Source: Hymenobacter jeongseonensis (GTDB taxonomy: Bacteria; Bacteroidota; Bacteroidia; Cytophagales; Hymenobacteraceae). Taken from it: 64,000 nucleotides of DNA. Each line of letters starts with the position of its first letter. Within the stretch, counting starts at the first letter, position 1. The position numbers and the translations under genes were made by a program. The stretch is from positions 62,001 to 126,000 of the forward strand of contig NZ_JADQDQ010000003.1 in assembly GCF_015694725.1 (NCBI RefSeq), written 5' to 3'. The notes under the pieces are model-generated. The model made no database searches. It saw only the letters and a list, made by a program, of their open reading frames with translations, and was not told where the DNA came from. Shown here piece after piece: positions 33,894 to 42,448 of the stretch.

Positions 33894-34340
33894 TCAAATC
33901 GGAACGGCAATCGGGGCCGGCTGCCAGCGCTGGCGCAGGCCGCAGTACAGCAGCAGGCCCAGCGGGCCGAGCATGAACGTGGCCGCCAGGCAAGGAATCA
34001 GGACTAAGTGCGGCACGCCGCGGCGCTGGGCATCGCGGGTTTCCCAGGCGCCCACGGCCAGGTCGAAGCAGAGGTAGTGGACCCAGCCGGCCAGCAGCGC
34101 CCACGGCTCGCGAAACAGGGCCGCCACCTGAGCCAGCGAGCCAAACCCCGCCCCCGGCGCCGGGTGGGCCAGCGTTTGGTAGCCAATGAGCCCCACGTAG
34201 GTAGCCGCCAGCAGCAGGGGCAAGGCGCCGCTGAGCACCACCGCGCGCGTCACGCGCCAGCGCGGCGCCAGCAGCAGGAGCAGCCATCCAAGCGAGGCAA
34301 TGGGGTTGGCCACCGAAAATAGAAAGTCAGGGGTGAGCAT
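33894..34340 (-). CDS. ABA4-like membrane protein (DUF4281)
   Basis: A 148-residue protein with four membrane helices. The signature WVHYLCFDLAVGAWETRDAQRRG and the following HLVLIPCLAATFMLGPLGLL match the ABA4-like family; the plant founder is needed for neoxanthin synthesis. The bacterial role is unknown, although a link to carotenoids is conceivable in a pigmented bacterium. It is the first gene of a five-gene operon that ends with a LytS/LytTR pair. Confidence 0.82.
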   Translation of the reverse strand: MLTPDFLFSVANPIASLGWLLLLLAPRWRVTRAVVLSGALPLLLAATYVGLIGYQTLAHPAPGAGFGSLAQVAALFREPWALLAGWVHYLCFDLAVGAWETRDAQRRGVPHLVLIPCLAATFMLGPLGLLLYCGLRQRWQPAPIAVPI

Positions 34341-34369
34341 AAGTGGCTGATACGTTGCAGGAACTGCAT

Positions 34370-34377
34370 CAAAAATA
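34370..34377 (-). promoter_or_regulatory. -7 box of the ABA4-like/DUF2867/LytS/LytTR operon
   Basis: The minus strand reads TATTTTTG, an exact TAnnTTTG match, 29 bases before the ATG at 34340. The -33 element is uncertain. Confidence 0.5.
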
Positions 34378-34636
34378 CATTTCCAATTACCCGTTTGCCA
34401 GAACGATGGGGTTGAAGCGGCTAATTTGACGGATGAACCGGATTGTCAGCAGCATGAAATTGCGACGGCCCACGTAAGGGCACGGGCCGGAGGTATTGAA
34501 GACCGGCCCGCGCTGCTGCGCAAGGCGAAGGATTGGCGCTAACGCCAGCTGCGGGGCCAAACCTCTGCGCCCGGGCGCCGGTTGTGATGCGGCAGGGAGC
34601 AACGCTGGCCTGCCGTTCCTACGTACTCCGCCCATA

Positions 34637-35338
34637 ATGGCATCCCCGCTACCGATATTGGTCGGACTGCTGCTGCTGGCGCAAGCCAGCGCGGCCGCCC
34701 CACCGCAAGCCCCGGCCCCGCCCGACACCGCCGTGGGCCGCCGGGCCGTGCCCCGCCTGGACCACCGGCGCTTAGTGGTGCAGTACGACTCGCGCTATGC
34801 CATCCTGAACTACCATTTCACCACCATCAACGGCCTGAAACTGGGCGTGGAGTTCAAAAACCGCTTACGTACCGGCGCGGCCATCTACTTCCTCAGCACC
34901 GGCGTGCCCACCCGGCAGGCCCGCCCCGAAAACGCCGCCCCCAATGCCCTGGCCGAGCTGCGTTTTCGCTACCTGGCGGGCTACGGAGAATACGTACTGC
35001 TCGAAACCCCGCGCTGGGAGCTGAGCACCAACCTGCAACTGGGCATGGGCTCGGCGTATGTGCTTTATGCAACGCCGGAAGGCAGCTCTTTCAAAACCCC
35101 CCGGGATTTTATGGGCGTGGTCGAGCCCTCTTTTGCGGCGCATGTCAGAATATTTCGCTGGGCCGGCTTTGGGGCGGGGGCGGGCTGGCGGCAGCCGGTA
35201 CTGGTGGCCCCGCCCATCCAGCGCGAGCTCAACGGCCCGGTTTTTTACGTGCGCGCCAAGCTCTTTCTGGGCGACTTGATAAAGGTGGTGCGGGGCAAGC
35301 AGCGGCTGTTCACGCAGGAAGGCCTGCGCGAGAGTTAA
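34637..35338 (+). CDS. Secreted or outer-membrane beta-rich protein, unknown
   Basis: A 233-residue protein from ATG 34637 with a signal peptide (MASPLPILVGLLLLAQASAA). The mature part alternates hydrophobic and polar residues in the way of a small outer-membrane barrel: RRLVVQYDSRYAILNYHF, LKLGVEFKNRLRTGAAIYFL, RYLAGYGEYVLL, WELSTNLQLGMGSAYVLY and FGAGAGWRQPVLV. No named family is recognised. It is convergent with menE, 23 bases apart. Confidence 0.65.
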   Translation: MASPLPILVGLLLLAQASAAAPPQAPAPPDTAVGRRAVPRLDHRRLVVQYDSRYAILNYHFTTINGLKLGVEFKNRLRTGAAIYFLSTGVPTRQARPENAAPNALAELRFRYLAGYGEYVLLETPRWELSTNLQLGMGSAYVLYATPEGSSFKTPRDFMGVVEPSFAAHVRIFRWAGFGAGAGWRQPVLVAPPIQRELNGPVFYVRAKLFLGDLIKVVRGKQRLFTQEGLRES

Positions 35339-35361
35339 GCCAGGTAACTGGTGGGCGTGGG

Positions 35362-36489
35362 CTATAAATTGGCGCTGCCCGTGAATTCTTTTAGTTGCCG
35401 CAGCGTGCCCGCCCGGTCCAGCTTGCCGGTGGCGGTGGTGTGGAACTCGGGCACGTAGCGCAGCTGCCGGGGCCACTCGTAGCGGCCCAGCCGGGTGGTC
35501 AGGAGCGTTTGTAGCTGCGCCTCCAGGTCGGGGCTGAGCGCCGGGCCTTCGATAAAAGCCGTCACCGCCTGCCCCAGCCGTTCATCGGGCTGGCCGGCCA
35601 CAAAGCAGCGGCGCGACGCGCCCAGCTCGGCCAGCGCTACGTCGAGCACCAGCTCTACTTTCTCGGCGGGCACCTTCACGCCGCCGGAATTTATCACAAA
35701 ATCGGCCCGGCCCAGCCACTCAAACGTATGGGCATCGAGCAGATTCACCTGGTCGTTGGTGATGATGAGTTGGTCGTCGGTAACGTCGCCGCGCAGGGTC
35801 AGGCAGCCCCGCTCGTCCTGCCCCGCCGCAATGCCGCTGAACACCCGGAAACTGGAACTGGCCTCGGGCCCGTTGAGGCGGCGCAGGGCCACGTGCGAGC
35901 AGGTTTCGGTCATGCCGTAGGTGAGGTACACCGGCACCCGCAGCGGTTGCAGCTCCTGTTGCAGGCTCGTGTCGGCAGGTGCCCCGCCTACCAAAATGGC
36001 TTTCATGGCGTTGAGGCGCGGGGCCAGGCCGGCCGCCAGCACGGCTTTGAGCTGCAAGGGCACAAATGCCGCAAAGTCAAACTCTGCGTCCGCGGCCACC
36101 AGTGCAAACGGGTTGGCCTGGGGCTCCACAATGGTCAGGTGCATGTTGCGTTCCAGGCCGCGCACCAGCATCATCATCCCGCCGATGTACTCGCAGTTCA
36201 GGCACACCAGTGCCCGGTCGCCGGGGCCGAGGTCGAAGAAGTCGCCCGTGCGGGCGGCCGAGGCTTCCAGCTGCCGTCGCCGCAGGGCAATGGGCTGCGG
36301 CGCGCCCGTGGAGCCGGAGGTGGTGAGCCCAAATTCCTGGGTGCCGTTCAGCCACTGCCGCACCAAGTCCAGCACCTTGGCCTCGTAGCCATTCACGGGC
36401 ACCGCGAGCTGGGCCGGGTATTGCCGAATGGCGGCGTAGGTAAACTCGCGGCCGTTGAGGAGGAGGGACGTAGGAAGGGAAGCAGGCAT
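35362..36489 (-). CDS. menE: o-Succinylbenzoate-CoA ligase (MenE-like AMP-forming enzyme)
   Basis: A 375-residue acyl-adenylate ligase. The ATP-binding loop LTTSGSTGAPQPI lies at about 55-67. Further motifs are VPVYLTYGMTETCSHVALR, then a short adenylation core with GRADFVINSGGVKVPAEKVE (hinge) and a C-terminal lid with ATGKLDRAGTLRQL (catalytic Lys). Its short length fits Bacteroidota MenE, which activates o-succinylbenzoate for menaquinone synthesis. Other men genes lie at 53.8-58.2 kb, which supports the call. A TAGCTTTG box ends four bases before the ATG, so the mRNA is probably leaderless. Confidence 0.82.
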   Translation of the reverse strand: MPASLPTSLLLNGREFTYAAIRQYPAQLAVPVNGYEAKVLDLVRQWLNGTQEFGLTTSGSTGAPQPIALRRRQLEASAARTGDFFDLGPGDRALVCLNCEYIGGMMMLVRGLERNMHLTIVEPQANPFALVAADAEFDFAAFVPLQLKAVLAAGLAPRLNAMKAILVGGAPADTSLQQELQPLRVPVYLTYGMTETCSHVALRRLNGPEASSSFRVFSGIAAGQDERGCLTLRGDVTDDQLIITNDQVNLLDAHTFEWLGRADFVINSGGVKVPAEKVELVLDVALAELGASRRCFVAGQPDERLGQAVTAFIEGPALSPDLEAQLQTLLTTRLGRYEWPRQLRYVPEFHTTATGKLDRAGTLRQLKEFTGSANL

Positions 36490-36493
36490 GACG

Positions 36494-36501
36494 CAAAGCT
36501 A
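36494..36501 (-). promoter_or_regulatory. -7 box of menE, directly before the start codon
   Basis: The minus strand reads TAGCTTTG, four bases before the menE ATG. A TTTA 19 bases upstream may serve as the -33 element. Confidence 0.5.
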
Positions 36502-36585
36502 GCGGCCCGGGTTCTTACGTAAAGGATACGCTTTACTGTTTAGGTAACGTTTTCTGTGTTTGAACCTGTTTAATAAGTCTCCGCA

Positions 36586-36675
36586 CGTCATGCTGAGCTT
36601 GCCGAAGCATCTCTAACGCAATACTAAATTGAATTAGTTGCGCGGTAGAGATGCTTCGGCAAGCTCAGCATGACG
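36586..36675. repeat. Long palindromic repeat, copy 4 (AGCTTGCCG subtype)
   Basis: Perfect 30-bp arms, from CGTCATGCTGAGCTTGCCGA to ATCTCTA. Both arms share the subtype-specific AGCTTGCC/GGCAAGCT bases. It lies between menE and the AT-rich gene. The rest of the gap (36676-36834) is AT-rich and holds nothing else I can identify. Confidence 0.9.
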
Positions 36676-36834
36676 CCCTGTTTTATTAGGCGTACTTCCC
36701 AAATAGCTCCTTTATAAAGTTGTGATATTTGAAAAATGTCAGTTTCAATTAAACACAAAAGTAAAATAGCGATTTAAAAACCGAGTGCTTAACGTCCAGC
36801 TATAATTTTATAAACACAATGTTAGCCGCCGTTT

Positions 36835-37407
36835 TTACTCCATATGCAGTTCGAATTCCCAGTCTTCTAAATCGTCTATAAATCCCTCTAAATAATATGA
36901 CTTTATATATCGTATTACTCTTTCTCTTGCAAATTCAGAGTTGCTAACCTTGTTGTCGTTAAATTCAACAACATTTGTCCAAATCGCAAAACACTGTTCA
37001 GCAAAACTCGCTCCCTCGCTAATGTAATGCTTGTAAGAAATTCCTTTGACAACTTCTGTTTTAATAAGCCATTCTGTAAACAACTTAAAATCGCTCGAAT
37101 AGCCTGGAACAGTCGCTACGTAATTTGTCTCCCAACTCTCAAACGTTGAAAGTTCTTTATCCTGTTTATATAAACTACAAATAAATTTTCCTAATTTTTT
37201 GACGTTGGGCCAATCAAGATTTTGGGCTGTTTCTTGATTAATAAAAACACAAGCAGTTTTATAAAATAATTCAGGCTCATTTTTTAATACCTCATGGTAT
37301 TGTCCGTCAAATGTTTGTTCTACTAAATCGAAGTCAAGTGTTCCATTCACTAGGTAGTAAATGAAATGCCTAACACTTGATTTCTGTCTAATTGATAATA
37401 CGGGCAT
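36835..37407 (-). CDS. Hypothetical protein in AT-rich island
   Basis: A 190-residue protein from ATG 37407 (MPVLSIRQKSSVRHFIYYLV). I do not recognise it firmly. It is acidic and aromatic-rich (FESWETNYVATVPGYSSDFK, CFAIWTNVVEFND), with no signal peptide or membrane helix. That style is common among contact-toxin immunity proteins, but nothing here proves it. Its AT-rich codon use stands out against the GC-rich neighbours, and it has no partner gene, so it was probably acquired recently. The reading frame extends upstream to 37473 through a hairpin; I prefer the ATG after it. Confidence 0.6.
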   Translation of the reverse strand: MPVLSIRQKSSVRHFIYYLVNGTLDFDLVEQTFDGQYHEVLKNEPELFYKTACVFINQETAQNLDWPNVKKLGKFICSLYKQDKELSTFESWETNYVATVPGYSSDFKLFTEWLIKTEVVKGISYKHYISEGASFAEQCFAIWTNVVEFNDNKVSNSEFARERVIRYIKSYYLEGFIDDLEDWEFELHME

Positions 37408-37427
37408 AAAATGGGTGCTAACATTTC

Positions 37428-37466
37428 GATTACCGCTACTCAGCGGCACTGCAAGTAGCGGTAATC
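37428..37466. repeat. Inverted repeat upstream of the AT-rich gene
   Basis: Arms GATTACCGCTACT (37428-37440) and AGTAGCGGTAATC (37454-37466) form a perfect 13-bp stem with a 13-base loop. It lies 20 bases upstream of the preferred ATG. It could be a terminator, a regulatory hairpin or an insertion scar. Confidence 0.7.
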
Positions 37467-37571
37467 CATCCATAGTAAGCCACTCGATAGCTTAAAACAA
37501 GCCAAATAGGGTGGGATTACGCAACTGCTACGCGATGTCAACGGTTTGGCTGCGCAGGCCCTATAGTTGCT

Positions 37572-39323
37572 CTACGATTTCTTTCTCTTCTTTAGCTGTT
37601 CTGCAATAAATCGGTCCGTCATTTTCTCCAGTATTGAGAGCGTGACGGTGCCGTTGGAAAGCACCATGTCGTGAAAAGCGCGGACGTCAAACTTTTCCTT
37701 TAAAGCCGCTTCAGCTTTCTTCCGCATTTCCTTGATTTTCAGCTCGCCCATTTTGTAGGCCAGCGCCTGCCCCGGCCACAGAATGTAGCGGTCTACTTCG
37801 GTGTTCACCTCGTGCAACGAAAGCGCCGTGTTGTCGGCCAGGTAGCGCACGGCTTGCTCCCGCGTCCAGCCCTTGGCGTGAATGCCCACGTCAATCACCA
37901 GCCGGCAGGCCCGCCACATCTCATACGTCAGCCGGCCAAACATACTGTATGGACTCTTGTACAGGCCCATTTCGTGCCCCAGGTACTCGCTGTACAAGCC
38001 CCAGCCTTCGCCAAATGCATTGATGTAAAGGCGCCGCCGGAACTCGGGCAGCGTGGTCAGCTCCTGCGTGAGGGCCTGCTGCAAGTGGTGGCCGGGCACG
38101 GCCTCGTGCAGCGTCAGGGCCTCGAGCGTGTAGAGCGTCCGGCTGGGCAGATTGAAGGTGTTCACCCAATACTCGCCCGCCCGCTTGCCCGCAATCGGCG
38201 CCCCCGAATAGCGGCCGGAGGTGTAATTCGGCGCTAGGTATTCGGGCACCGGCACCACCGTAAACGGCTGGCGCGGCAGCCGCCCAAATAGCGCGGGCAG
38301 CTTGCCTTCAATGGTCATGGCGATGTAGGCGGCTTCCTTCAGCAGCTCATCGCCGGTTTTGGGGTGGAATTGCGGGTCGTTACGCAAAAAATAGATGAAC
38401 TCCTGGAAGCTGCCTTTGAATTTCACTTCCTGAATCACCTGCTCCATTTCGGCTCTGATGCGGGCTACTTCCACCAGCCCAAGCTGGTACACTTGCTCCG
38501 AGCTGAGGGCCGTGGTGGTGTAGTGGCGCACTCGGTTTTCGTAGTACGCCGGCCCGTTGGGAAACTGATTGGCGCCCAGCGTGGTGCGGGCCTTTGGCAG
38601 GTATTCCTGGTCAAAAAACACCTTGATTTTTTGGTAGCTGCTGATGACATCTTTGGTAATCACCGCCTTGGCTTGCGCTTGCAGGGCCGTCCAATCTGCC
38701 TCGCCGATGGCCGCCGGCTTTTTGATAAAGGGCTTCCAGAAAACCGATTTTTCTGGCGCATCCACCACGTGTTGGGCGTAGCTCGACTCGTAGCCGAGCA
38801 TAACTTCCTTCGGTTGACTGATGCCCACGGCCAGTCCGGCGCGCATCAATTGTACGTTTTCATTCACAAACCGCGGAATGTCTTTTAGCAGCAACAGGTA
38901 CTGCTCGGCGTCTTTTTTGGAATTGATGTTGGCATTGCCCCGCGCAGCCAACCGGGCGTGAAACCCCGCATCCGTGAGCAGCGGATTTAGATAAGATTTG
39001 TATTCATAATCAGCCAATTCGTCCTGCACTTCATGGCTCAATAATTCCAGGTTGATTTCATCCTGAAACGACAGCGTCTTCGGGTTTATCGCCTTCAGAC
39101 TGGCGTCAATTTTTTTGAAGAAGACGTGCCGCGCCGCGAAATCACTCTCCTTAAAAGAGCCCAGCGGGTGGGCACTGCTGCTGTCGCGCTTGCGCGCCTG
39201 GGCCTCAAACTCCCGGATGCTGCTCAGCGCCCCCGCAATGTCTTTCTGGACTGCCGGCTGCTGCGCCCAAACCCCCGGCGCGAGCAGAAAAAAAGCCAAA
39301 GTCAGCAGTAAAAAAGGTTTCAT
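37572..39323 (-). CDS. Secreted DUF885 family protein (putative metallo-hydrolase)
   Basis: A 583-residue protein with a signal peptide (MKPFLLLTLAFFLLAPGVWA, then QQ). The DUF885 hallmark LTLHEAVPGHHLQQAL (HEAVPGHH at 406-413) resembles the zinc site of M3/M32-like gluzincins. A second conserved block, FGEGWGLYSEYLGHEMGLY, probably gives the third metal ligand, and EVDRYILWPGQALAYKMGEL is the usual C-terminal signature. Length is normal for the family. It is probably a periplasmic peptidase; biochemical data for the family are sparse. Confidence 0.85.
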   Translation of the reverse strand: MKPFLLLTLAFFLLAPGVWAQQPAVQKDIAGALSSIREFEAQARKRDSSSAHPLGSFKESDFAARHVFFKKIDASLKAINPKTLSFQDEINLELLSHEVQDELADYEYKSYLNPLLTDAGFHARLAARGNANINSKKDAEQYLLLLKDIPRFVNENVQLMRAGLAVGISQPKEVMLGYESSYAQHVVDAPEKSVFWKPFIKKPAAIGEADWTALQAQAKAVITKDVISSYQKIKVFFDQEYLPKARTTLGANQFPNGPAYYENRVRHYTTTALSSEQVYQLGLVEVARIRAEMEQVIQEVKFKGSFQEFIYFLRNDPQFHPKTGDELLKEAAYIAMTIEGKLPALFGRLPRQPFTVVPVPEYLAPNYTSGRYSGAPIAGKRAGEYWVNTFNLPSRTLYTLEALTLHEAVPGHHLQQALTQELTTLPEFRRRLYINAFGEGWGLYSEYLGHEMGLYKSPYSMFGRLTYEMWRACRLVIDVGIHAKGWTREQAVRYLADNTALSLHEVNTEVDRYILWPGQALAYKMGELKIKEMRKKAEAALKEKFDVRAFHDMVLSNGTVTLSILEKMTDRFIAEQLKKRKKS

Positions 39324-39385
39324 GGGTATTGCTGTAAAGCTGGGTAGGAAATCGGCAGCTAGCCGGTGCGGCCGACAAAGAAACG

Positions 39386-39835
39386 TTAGCTAAGCAGCCA
39401 GCGCTGATAAGTGACGGCGGTGGGCGTTAGGCGCCAGCACAAGGCCACGAGCATCGCCCCAGCGGCGATGAGGTCGAAGGGCTTGTGGGTGAGTACGTAG
39501 GAGGCCAGCAAGGGCAGTGGCACGAGCGCCAGCAAGCTGTTGCGTAGGAAGATTCGGCCCTGGTAAAAGCGCAGGTTGCCCTCGGGCGGGCGCCGCAAGT
39601 TGGGCTGCATGCGCCGGTAAAAGGCATAGAGAACCAGCCCTGCCGCGAGCAAAAGCGCGACGAGTAGCAGCAGCACGGGCCAGGTAGCCAGGCGGGGTTC
39701 CAGCGTGGGGCCCACCGCGGTTCGGGGACCGGCCAGCAGCACCACGGCCCCCATCACGAGGCCCTGCACCGGGTAATGCAACCAGTGCTGCCACCGAAGG
39801 CGGCGAATGGTGCGGCGAAAGTCGGCATCCGTCAT
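39386..39835 (-). CDS. Small membrane protein, uncharacterised
   Basis: A 149-residue protein from ATG 39835 (MTDADFRRTIRRLRWQHW) with four predicted membrane helices in two pairs (about 22-37, 50-70, 95-110, 115-130) and a basic loop between them. I do not recognise a family. It is 62 bases upstream of the DUF885 gene on the same strand and may be co-transcribed with it. Confidence 0.6.
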   Translation of the reverse strand: MTDADFRRTIRRLRWQHWLHYPVQGLVMGAVVLLAGPRTAVGPTLEPRLATWPVLLLLVALLLAAGLVLYAFYRRMQPNLRRPPEGNLRFYQGRIFLRNSLLALVPLPLLASYVLTHKPFDLIAAGAMLVALCWRLTPTAVTYQRWLLS

Positions 39836-39985
39836 AGCAGGCAAAACAAGGAGGCCTAAGTTAAACGGCTAAACTTAAGGCGACTCGTTATTTTGCCGCT
39901 GGCGGAAGGATTAGCGGGCGATAAAATCTCAGCGGCCCAAACAGGTATTCAAAGAGCCTGGCAGGTGAATTGAACGCGTCCGGCG

Positions 39986-42304
39986 CTACCGGTCGGCCAA
40001 CTTGAAACTAGCCTCTTGCACGTCGCGCGAGTTGCCTCCCACAAATACCTTGAAATCGCCGGGTTCGGCTACAAAATTCAGGTCGTTGTTGTAGAACTTC
40101 AGGTCGTTGGGCGCGATGCGGAAGGTGAGGGTTTTGCTTTCGCCTTTCTTCAGCATCACCTTCTGGAAACCCTTCAATTCCTTGACGGGGCGGCTGATGG
40201 AGCCCACCACGTCGCGGATATAAAGCTGAGCCACTTCCTCGCCGTCAAACTGGCCGGTATTCTGCACGGTCACTTTTACTTCCAAGGTTTCGGTGGGCGA
40301 AATCATGGTTTTGCTGAGCGTAGGCTTGCCGTAGCTGAACGTAGTGTAGCTCAGGCCGAAGCCGAAGGGGTAGAGCGGCTCGTTGCTCACGTCGAGGTAG
40401 CGCGACTTGTACTTGTCGAGCTTGTCGGTACCAGCGTAAGGCCGCCCGGTGCTCTTGTGGTTGTAGTAGAGCGGCACCTGGCCCACCACCTGCGGAAAAG
40501 TAGCCGTGATTTTGCCCGACGGATTGTAGGCTCCAAAGAGCACATCGGCGATGGCGTGGCCCGCCTGCGTGCCCGCAAACCATGTTTCGAGGATGGCGTC
40601 GGCGTTCTGGTTTTCCCAGCTTAGGGTAAGCGGCCGGCCATTCATGAGCACCAGCACCAGCGGTTTGCCGGTTTTCTTCAGCGCCTTGAGCAACTCGAGC
40701 TGCTGGCCGGGCAGGCCGATGTCGGCGCGGCTGGCGGCTTCGCCGGTCATGCCCTGGCTCTCGCCCACCACGGCCACCACCACGTCGGCGCCCTGGGCCA
40801 CTTGCACGGCTTCGCGAATCATCTCTTCCGAAGAGCGTTTGTCTAGCTCCAACTCGCCGCCGTGGGCATTTAGGCGCTCCAGCATCTGGGCATCGTCGGC
40901 GATGTTGGCACCCTTGGCGTAGGTGATTTTCAGGCCGGGGGCAGCGGCGCGCAGGCCTTGCTCTACCGACACGGCCTGTTTCCAGTCGCCGGCGCCGCTC
41001 CAGTTGCCAATCACGTCGCGCTGGCGGTTGGCCAGCGGGCCGATGAGAGCCACCGAGCCAGTCTTTTTCAGGGGAAGAGCGTTGCGCTCGTTCTTCAGCA
41101 GCACCAGGCTTTTGCGGGCAATGTCGCGGGCTGCGGCAATGAATTCGGGCTTCATTAGGGTGCTGGTGGCGCGTTCCTGGGTCACGTTGCGGTAGGGGCT
41201 CTGGAACAAGCCCAGCCGGTATTTGGCCTCCAATATGCGGCGGCAGGCGGCATCGAGCTGGGCCTTGCTCACGGCCCCGGACTTTATGTTCTGGGCCACA
41301 TTTTTCAGGAAAATCTCGCCCACCATGTCCTGGTCCACGCCCGCATTCAGCGATAGGGCCGACACCTGGGCGTCGTTGCCCACGCCGTGCGCCACCATTT
41401 CGTTGATGGCCGTGTAGTCCGTTACCACGAATCCTTTAAAACCCCACTGGCGGCGCAGCAGGTCCGTCATCAGCCATTTGTTGCCGGTGGCGGGTACGCC
41501 GTTGATGTCGTTGAAGGACGACATGACCGAGGCCACGCCGGCGTCGATGGCCGCTTTGTAGGGCGGCATGTATTCGTTGTACATACGCTGCCGGCTCATG
41601 TCGGTGGTGTTGTAGTCGCGGCCGGCTTCGGCGGCGCCGTAGAGGGCAAAGTGCTTTAGGCAGGCCATCACCGAGTTGTCTTTGGTGAGGTCGTTGCCGG
41701 GGCCTTGGTAGCCGCGCACCATGGCGCGGGCAATGCTGGAGCCCAGGTAGGGGTCTTCGCCGGCGCCTTCGGCAATGCGGCCCCAGCGGGCATCACGCGC
41801 AATGTCGACCATGGGCGAAAACACCCAGTTGAGGCCATCAGCCGTCGATTCTTCAGCCGCGATGCGGGCGCTCTGTTCCACGGCGGCCATGTCCCAACTG
41901 GCCGAAAGGCCCAGCGGAATGGGGAAAATGGTGCGGTGCCCGTGAATGACATCGTACCCAAACATGAGCGGAATGTGCAGCCGTGACTCCTTCAGGGCTA
42001 TTTCCTGCAGCTTACGCACGGCGATGGGGGTGAAGGTGTTGAACACGCCGCCCACCAAGCCCTTGCGAATGTTGGCGTCCACGTCCTTGCTCACCACCGG
42101 CCCGGTCACGTCGAACCCCACCGAAACCAGATTCAGCTGGCCGATTTTTTCGTCCTGCGTCATCTTGCCCATCAAGTCGTCGATGAAAGCTTTCATCTTT
42201 TGGTCGGTGGAATTGGAGGCGGGAACGGGCTTCTTTTGGGCCTGGGCAGCAGGGGAGATGGCGAGGCCAAATGCGAGAGCAGCAGTGAGCGAAAGTGACT
42301 TCAT
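39986..42304 (-). CDS. GH3 family beta-glucosidase (BglX-like), periplasmic
   Basis: A 772-residue enzyme from ATG 42304, with signal peptide MKSLSLTAALAFGLAISPAA. The GH3 N-domain has IPLMFGYDVIHGHRTIFPIP, the nucleophile in KGFVVTDYTAINEMVAHG, and the substrate-binding RIAEGAGEDPYLGS. The GH3 C-domain (about 400-620) and a FnIII-like domain (about 680-760: LEVKVTVQNTGQFDGEEVAQ) follow. Length and layout match BglX. It is the last gene of the polysaccharide locus and would release glucose from oligosaccharides. An in-frame ATG at 42349 lies in repeat copy 5 and is not a credible start. Confidence 0.93.
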   Translation of the reverse strand: MKSLSLTAALAFGLAISPAAQAQKKPVPASNSTDQKMKAFIDDLMGKMTQDEKIGQLNLVSVGFDVTGPVVSKDVDANIRKGLVGGVFNTFTPIAVRKLQEIALKESRLHIPLMFGYDVIHGHRTIFPIPLGLSASWDMAAVEQSARIAAEESTADGLNWVFSPMVDIARDARWGRIAEGAGEDPYLGSSIARAMVRGYQGPGNDLTKDNSVMACLKHFALYGAAEAGRDYNTTDMSRQRMYNEYMPPYKAAIDAGVASVMSSFNDINGVPATGNKWLMTDLLRRQWGFKGFVVTDYTAINEMVAHGVGNDAQVSALSLNAGVDQDMVGEIFLKNVAQNIKSGAVSKAQLDAACRRILEAKYRLGLFQSPYRNVTQERATSTLMKPEFIAAARDIARKSLVLLKNERNALPLKKTGSVALIGPLANRQRDVIGNWSGAGDWKQAVSVEQGLRAAAPGLKITYAKGANIADDAQMLERLNAHGGELELDKRSSEEMIREAVQVAQGADVVVAVVGESQGMTGEAASRADIGLPGQQLELLKALKKTGKPLVLVLMNGRPLTLSWENQNADAILETWFAGTQAGHAIADVLFGAYNPSGKITATFPQVVGQVPLYYNHKSTGRPYAGTDKLDKYKSRYLDVSNEPLYPFGFGLSYTTFSYGKPTLSKTMISPTETLEVKVTVQNTGQFDGEEVAQLYIRDVVGSISRPVKELKGFQKVMLKKGESKTLTFRIAPNDLKFYNNDLNFVAEPGDFKVFVGGNSRDVQEASFKLADR

Positions 42305-42342
42305 AGGGAGCTGAGAGTAAGCGGAAGGTCGGAAAGGAAATA

Positions 42343-42430
42343 ACGTCATGCAGAGCGCAGCGAAGCATCTCGCGTGCTCTAACTAATTAGTGGTGGCCCG
42401 CGAGATGCTTCGCTGCGCTCTGCATGACGT
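42343..42430. repeat. Long palindromic repeat, copy 5
   Basis: Arms starting ACGTCATGCAGAGCGCAGCG form a perfect stem of about 32 bp. It has the same subtype as copy 1. It fills most of the 144-base gap between the GH43-like and GH3 genes. Confidence 0.9.
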
Positions 42431-42448
42431 GTAGGTGTTTTTCGATTT

